DNA of 64,000 nucleotides from Bacteriovoracaceae bacterium (GTDB lineage: Bacteria > Bdellovibrionota > Bacteriovoracia > Bacteriovoracales > Bacteriovoracaceae): NCBI GenBank assembly GCA_947450475.1, contig CANFVK010000002.1, positions 62,001 to 126,000 on the forward strand, given 5' to 3'. The translations under genes were made by a program, and so were the position numbers. Position 1 is the stretch's first letter, and each line of letters opens with the position of its first letter. Of the stretch, positions 60,580 through 64,000 are shown one piece after another. The notes beneath the pieces were generated by a model. The model saw only the letters and a list, made by a program, of their open reading frames with translations, did not search any database and had not been told where the DNA came from.

Positions 60580-61926
60580 CTAGAAGTTATACCATCTAGG
60601 ACTTGTACAGTTTCCAAATCCTTGGGTAATGGAGCCGATAATCGCCCCATCTCGATCCATTATGTAGATATTTTGGTCGGCTTTAACTTTTGAAATAATG
60701 CGCTGGGAAGTAAAGGCCACAAACTCGCCATCGTTAGAATAGGTAGGATCCTCGTTGGAGCCAAACTCCTTGGTTAAGCGAGTCAATCCCGAACCATCAC
60801 TAGCGAGTCGAAACAAATCAAAAGACTTATCTAGCCATGAAGAAAAGACAATTTCTTTCCCATCAGGTGAAAAGCGTGGAGTAGCATTAAACTGGCCAAC
60901 GAAGCTGATTCGCTTAACTGACTTCTCTTCCCCATTGGGGTCAAGGGTGTAGATCATCGCCTTGCCAGAGCGATCAGATAAAAAGGTCATCAAATTACCG
61001 TCATGGGTGATAGATGGATCCACGTCGGAAGAAAAGTGATTAGTAATCTTTCTTAAATTTTTAGAATCAAGATCCATTTCATAGATTTCGGCATTGCCAG
61101 ACATGGTTAAAGTTAAAGCGATTTTGTGTCCACCTGGTAGGAAAACAGCTCCAGAATTCACTCCTTCTTTCTGCGAAATCACTTGAGCCTCTTTAGTTTT
61201 TACATCCATTAGATACAGATTATGCGAGCGCTTATTGTTCGAGCTTGAAATCAGCGAATAGATCAACTTGCTGCCATCCTGAGACATTGAAGGTGAAATA
61301 GCGATACCGCCATGATTGGTGAGTTGGACGACGTTTTTTCCATCGTAATCCATCATGTATACTTCTTTTACCGTTTTACTTCCTTTTGAGTTTCGATCAG
61401 AAACAAAAACAATTTTTGATTTAAATATAGATTGCTTTCCTACTATTTGCTTATAAATAATGTCCGAAATAGTATGGGCGTTTTGGCGCATATTAATGAT
61501 GTTTGTTGAAATCGTATTGTTGAAAATTTGCTTGCGAAGCTTAATATCTTCAATCACAACATTGGCCAACAAATTATCTCCATTTCGTTCAAAGCTGACA
61601 CTTCCTAGATATCTAATATTTTTTAATGACCACAGATCATAATTAATTGGGGGTCTAAAGCTAGTAGTGTTGGGAGAGGCTTCTAACAGGAAGAATTTTT
61701 TTTGGTAAAAACTAAAATCATTTCTAAAGAGCTTAACCATCTCTTCGGCAGCACTCTTTTGTCCAGAAGTGACTGGCCCTAAAAAAAAGGGATCCAAAAA
61801 TAGCATTTTATCTTTTTCTAAAGTAGCTTCACCTACGGCCACAACGGTTAAGTTGTCAATTTGAGAGAAGGCAACGCGGGAAAATGTCACCAAGCATATA
61901 AAAGAGATTTGAATTAATAATTTCAT
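60580..61926 (-). CDS. tolB: Tol system translocation protein TolB
   Basis: A 448-aa periplasmic protein with signal peptide. The N-terminal TolB alpha/beta domain (about 25-155) is followed by a six-bladed propeller with repeated motifs such as HGGIAISPSMSQDGSKLIYS and SPDGKEIVFSS. TolB links the TolQRA inner-membrane motor with Pal in the outer membrane and helps invaginate the outer membrane at division. It overlaps tolA by 4 bp. Downstream there is no pal, only the NtrC-like gene after 131 bp; pal must lie elsewhere. Confidence 0.95.
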   Translation of the reverse strand: MKLLIQISFICLVTFSRVAFSQIDNLTVVAVGEATLEKDKMLFLDPFFLGPVTSGQKSAAEEMVKLFRNDFSFYQKKFFLLEASPNTTSFRPPINYDLWSLKNIRYLGSVSFERNGDNLLANVVIEDIKLRKQIFNNTISTNIINMRQNAHTISDIIYKQIVGKQSIFKSKIVFVSDRNSKGSKTVKEVYMMDYDGKNVVQLTNHGGIAISPSMSQDGSKLIYSLISSSNNKRSHNLYLMDVKTKEAQVISQKEGVNSGAVFLPGGHKIALTLTMSGNAEIYEMDLDSKNLRKITNHFSSDVDPSITHDGNLMTFLSDRSGKAMIYTLDPNGEEKSVKRISFVGQFNATPRFSPDGKEIVFSSWLDKSFDLFRLASDGSGLTRLTKEFGSNEDPTYSNDGEFVAFTSQRIISKVKADQNIYIMDRDGAIIGSITQGFGNCTSPRWYNF

Positions 61927-62780
61927 AGTGGAAATCCTAAAAGGATATCGCCATTAAGTCCACGCTTTCCGAAATCCTCATTGAGTTTAGGAAATGGAGA
62001 TGCTTCTTTTACCGCATCAATCGCACGCTGATCGTACTCAGCTTCCCCGCTAGATTGATAGATTTCGGCCCGAGTGATATCACCATTCATGCCAATCCAA
62101 ACTCTAACGCGACACTTGAGTTGTTTATCAAGTAAAAAGCTAGGTAATTTCCAATGAGGACGTACGTAATCGGGCAATTTAGCAGCATAAGCTTGAAATG
62201 CCCCAAGGTTTGAATTATTGCCCTCTCCATATATCTGCACACCTTTGTTAAGTTTATTACCAGCAAGGACGAGTTGCTTTAAATTGGTGCTTTTTTCACC
62301 TTGAAGACCTTTATCCATTTTTTCAACAGTACTTTCAACAACCTTTTTACTGCTCAAGCTTTTTAATTTTGATAGAAAGTTTTGTCTTTTAAGCTTTCCC
62401 TCTTCTTCAAAGGTCGGGCTTTTATCTTTTTGAACAGCTTCTTTAATTTCCGGCTTAGCTTCAGCTTTTACATCTTCTTTGGGGACTTCATTTTTTTCAT
62501 TACTTGGCTCTGGTGTAACAACTTCTTTCTTGATTTCTTCAACACCTTTAGAGATATTTTTTAATTCATTAAGAGTATGTTTGGGCATAGCAACCATATC
62601 TACACGTACCGAAGCTTCAATGAGCTCTAAATTCTTTTCTTGTAGCAAACGTGATGATTCATATGCCATCTTTCCACCGGCCAGTGAAAAAAGAAAAAGA
62701 CCAACATGTATATAAGTTGATCGCCGGAGATAAAACGGAAATGATTTATTTAATGATATATTTTGCTGATCAGCTTTCAT
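61923..62780 (-). CDS. tolA: TolA-like/TonB-C protein of the Tol system
   Basis: A 285-aa bitopic protein: one membrane helix (about 21-40, [18 protein letters not shown]), a Lys/Glu/Pro-rich linker (about 75-135), and a C-terminal TonB-type domain (about 195-285) with [20 protein letters not shown]. This is the layout of TolA, which passes TolQR motor force to TolB/Pal. Assignment rests on the operon: tolR overlaps it by 4 bp and tolB does the same. The linker is shorter than in E. coli TolA. Confidence 0.85.
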   Translation of the reverse strand: MKADQQNISLNKSFPFYLRRSTYIHVGLFLFSLAGGKMAYESSRLLQEKNLELIEASVRVDMVAMPKHTLNELKNISKGVEEIKKEVVTPEPSNEKNEVPKEDVKAEAKPEIKEAVQKDKSPTFEEEGKLKRQNFLSKLKSLSSKKVVESTVEKMDKGLQGEKSTNLKQLVLAGNKLNKGVQIYGEGNNSNLGAFQAYAAKLPDYVRPHWKLPSFLLDKQLKCRVRVWIGMNGDITRAEIYQSSGEAEYDQRAIDAVKEASPFPKLNEDFGKRGLNGDILLGFPL

Positions 62781-63193
62781 TTTTCTTCAGTAATTGTAAC
62801 CAAGGCGATTTGATTAATTCCACCTCTTTTTAAGTAAGACATCAGTTTTGCCACTTTCCCATACGATAAAGAAAAATCAGCTCGGAGAAACAACACTTCA
62901 CTTTTGGTGCTTTTAAATTGCCTTTTAATTTGTGGAATAATTTCATTCGCGAGAATTTTGTCTTTTCCTAAAAAATATTCTTCACTTTTAGAAAAAGATA
63001 AAATGACCTGAGTGGAATTTAAATTAATAGGATTAACTTCTTTAGTTTTAGGAAGGTTTAACTTAATTCCATTGAGCATTAATGGTGCCGTAACCATGAA
63101 GATAATCAATAATACCAACATTACATCAACCAAGGGAGTAACGTTGATATCGGAGATAGCTCCCTTCTTTTTACCTGAAGTATTAAAGGCCAT
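62777..63193 (-). CDS. tolR: TolR/ExbD proton-channel subunit
   Basis: A 138-aa protein with one membrane helix (about 21-42) carrying the conserved Asp in [13 protein letters not shown], which is essential for proton use. The leading [16 protein letters not shown] matches the TolR/ExbD pattern. The periplasmic C-terminus follows the family fold. It forms the motor with TolQ. The gene is 14 bp after tolQ and overlaps tolA by 4 bp. Confidence 0.94.
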   Translation of the reverse strand: MAFNTSGKKKGAISDINVTPLVDVMLVLLIIFMVTAPLMLNGIKLNLPKTKEVNPINLNSTQVILSFSKSEEYFLGKDKILANEIIPQIKRQFKSTKSEVLFLRADFSLSYGKVAKLMSYLKRGGINQIALVTITEEK

Positions 63194-63207
63194 AAAACCC
63201 TTTTTCC

Positions 63208-63903
63208 TTATTCTACAATAGAGCGTTCAATAACATTTAAAAAATCTTGTCCAAAGGTTTCCATATCAGAATTTATCTTTTCACTTTTATTGTTAAAATA
63301 ATTATAGAACCATACCGCGGGAATCGCAGAGGCAAGACCTACAGCTGTTGCAACTAAAGCCTCCGCAATTCCGGGAGCAACGGCATCAATCGAACCACCT
63401 CCACCAGCAAGACCCGAGAAGGCATCAATGATTCCCCATACTGTTCCAAACAAACCAATAAATGGGGCAACGGAACCTATCGATGCAAGGGTGGAAAGCA
63501 TGCCCCCTAACTGTTCATTCGTTTCGTTAACACCTTTCTTTAAGCCCCTCTCCAAAATACCCATCCCAAAATTCTGGAAATGAAAGGCAAGTCCACTTTT
63601 ATGCTGACCAAGATAAGCTTCTCGAATTTTAATCAATTCGGCATAACCACTAGTAAAAAGTGCCTTGTATGGTGAAAAGGGAAGACCATCACATTGAAGC
63701 ATAACTTCTTTTAAATTTTCAGCAGTGTTGTACATTTCAAAAAAGCGATTATTGTTTTCTTCAAACGTTGCGAACATTTTTCTCTTTTTTAAAATAATCG
63801 CCCAAGAAAAAACGGAAGACGCCAACAGCAAACTGAGGACAATCTTTACAACGATACCTGAATTTAAAAGGACTTTAAAAAGATCTAAACTATTTGAATG
63901 CAC
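63208..63903 (-). CDS. tolQ: TolQ/ExbB proton-channel subunit, GTG start
   Basis: A 231-aa protein with three membrane helices (one near 13-34 and two in the C-terminal half). [20 protein letters not shown] and TVWGIIDAF are the MotA/TolQ/ExbB signature, as is [20 protein letters not shown]. The GTG at 63903 is chosen because GAGGAG lies 7 nt before it; a TTG at 63918 is less likely. It is the first gene of tolQ-tolR-tolA-tolB, with a candidate promoter at 63939-63968. Confidence 0.93.
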   Translation of the reverse strand: MHSNSLDLFKVLLNSGIVVKIVLSLLLASSVFSWAIILKKRKMFATFEENNNRFFEMYNTAENLKEVMLQCDGLPFSPYKALFTSGYAELIKIREAYLGQHKSGLAFHFQNFGMGILERGLKKGVNETNEQLGGMLSTLASIGSVAPFIGLFGTVWGIIDAFSGLAGGGGSIDAVAPGIAEALVATAVGLASAIPAVWFYNYFNNKSEKINSDMETFGQDFLNVIERSIVE

Positions 63904-63938
63904 AATGCAGCTCCTCAACTCTGAAAAAACTTCAAATT

Positions 63939-63968
63939 ATTTTACTACTCATAGATATTAGACAACAA
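63939..63968 (-). promoter_or_regulatory. Candidate promoter of the tol operon
   Basis: On the minus strand TTGTTG (63968-63963), an 18-bp spacer and TAAAAT (63944-63939) lie 36 bp ahead of the tolQ GTG. The match is modest. No other gene is seen in the last 97 bp of the window. Confidence 0.4.
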
Positions 63969-64000
63969 ATCACATTATTTTAAGTGAATTCGCGAAACTA

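Noticed and set aside
1-64000. CRISPR array, prophage, transposon or integron
   Set aside because: I found no regularly spaced repeats, no transposase or integrase genes and no terminal inverted repeats around gene blocks; the gene content is chromosomal and evenly mixed.

Overview
The window is one continuous stretch of low-G+C chromosome, densely packed with genes on both strands. It looks like a Gram-negative, motile bacterium. There is a complete Tol motor set (TolQ-TolR-TolA-TolB), an FtsE-FtsX-EnvC-like-Ctp division module, many signal-peptide proteins and lipoproteins, a chemoreceptor with a sigma-28-type promoter, and an unusually rich set of envelope hydrolases. These include an L,D-transpeptidase, an SLT-like lysozyme fold, M48, M14 and S41 peptidases, a caspase-fold peptidase and five alpha/beta hydrolases. 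The base composition and gene style resemble predatory Bdellovibrionota, most like the low-G+C Bacteriovoracia. That assignment is inference, because there is no rRNA in the window. I saw no phage, transposon or CRISPR array.

Layout. 0-8.8 kb: small secreted proteins, a membrane fatty-acid desaturase followed by the ribosome-assembly GTPase RbgA, a seven-bladed propeller lipoprotein, an SLT-like protein and a VAT1-like oxidoreductase. 8.9-11.9 kb: a giant L,D-transpeptidase and a DUF2905 membrane protein that lacks a normal start codon. 12-14.4 kb: an ABC importer (permease, ATPase, binding protein). 14.4-22.7 kb: a minus-strand run with a caspase-fold peptidase, an LDAH-like lipase and another hydrolase, then arginase, an OlsB-like acyltransferase, an M14 peptidase and a hydrolase, and a PHP phosphoesterase. 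22.9-31.4 kb: a GH1 glucosidase, an S12 serine hydrolase, Mpo1-like and 7-TM proteins, a frameshifted gene relic, beta-carbonic anhydrase, MipA and a PEGA/beta-barrel protein. 31.5 kb: tRNA-Arg(TCG).

32-48.4 kb: an RlmI-like methylase, an MFS transporter, a chemoreceptor, the TPR lipoprotein-LysM-topA cluster, two M48 peptidases, peroxiredoxin Bcp, a GloB-like hydrolase and a stand-alone TonB. 48.5-49.8 kb: a DnaQ-type exonuclease with an extra C-terminal region, whose leader carries a near-perfect Gram-positive-style LexA (SOS) box just after a strong promoter. 49.8-57 kb: ftsE, ftsX, EnvC-like, ctp, xseA and a sensor kinase with a decayed ATPase domain, all on the minus strand. 57-64 kb: an HD phosphohydrolase, a small basic protein, an NtrC-like regulator that has lost both its GAFTGA loop and its Walker B acids, then tolQ-tolR-tolA-tolB without an adjacent pal.

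Most of the window serves cell-envelope growth, constriction and remodelling. The FtsEX module should switch on peptidoglycan cleavage at the septum, the Tol complex should pull the outer membrane in, and the surrounding peptidases and hydrolases should trim wall and lipid. The items most worth follow-up are the SOS-like box on the exonuclease, the crippled NtrC-like regulator, the arginase/OlsB pair that suggests ornithine-lipid synthesis, the caspase-fold peptidase, and the pseudo-kinase in the division operon.
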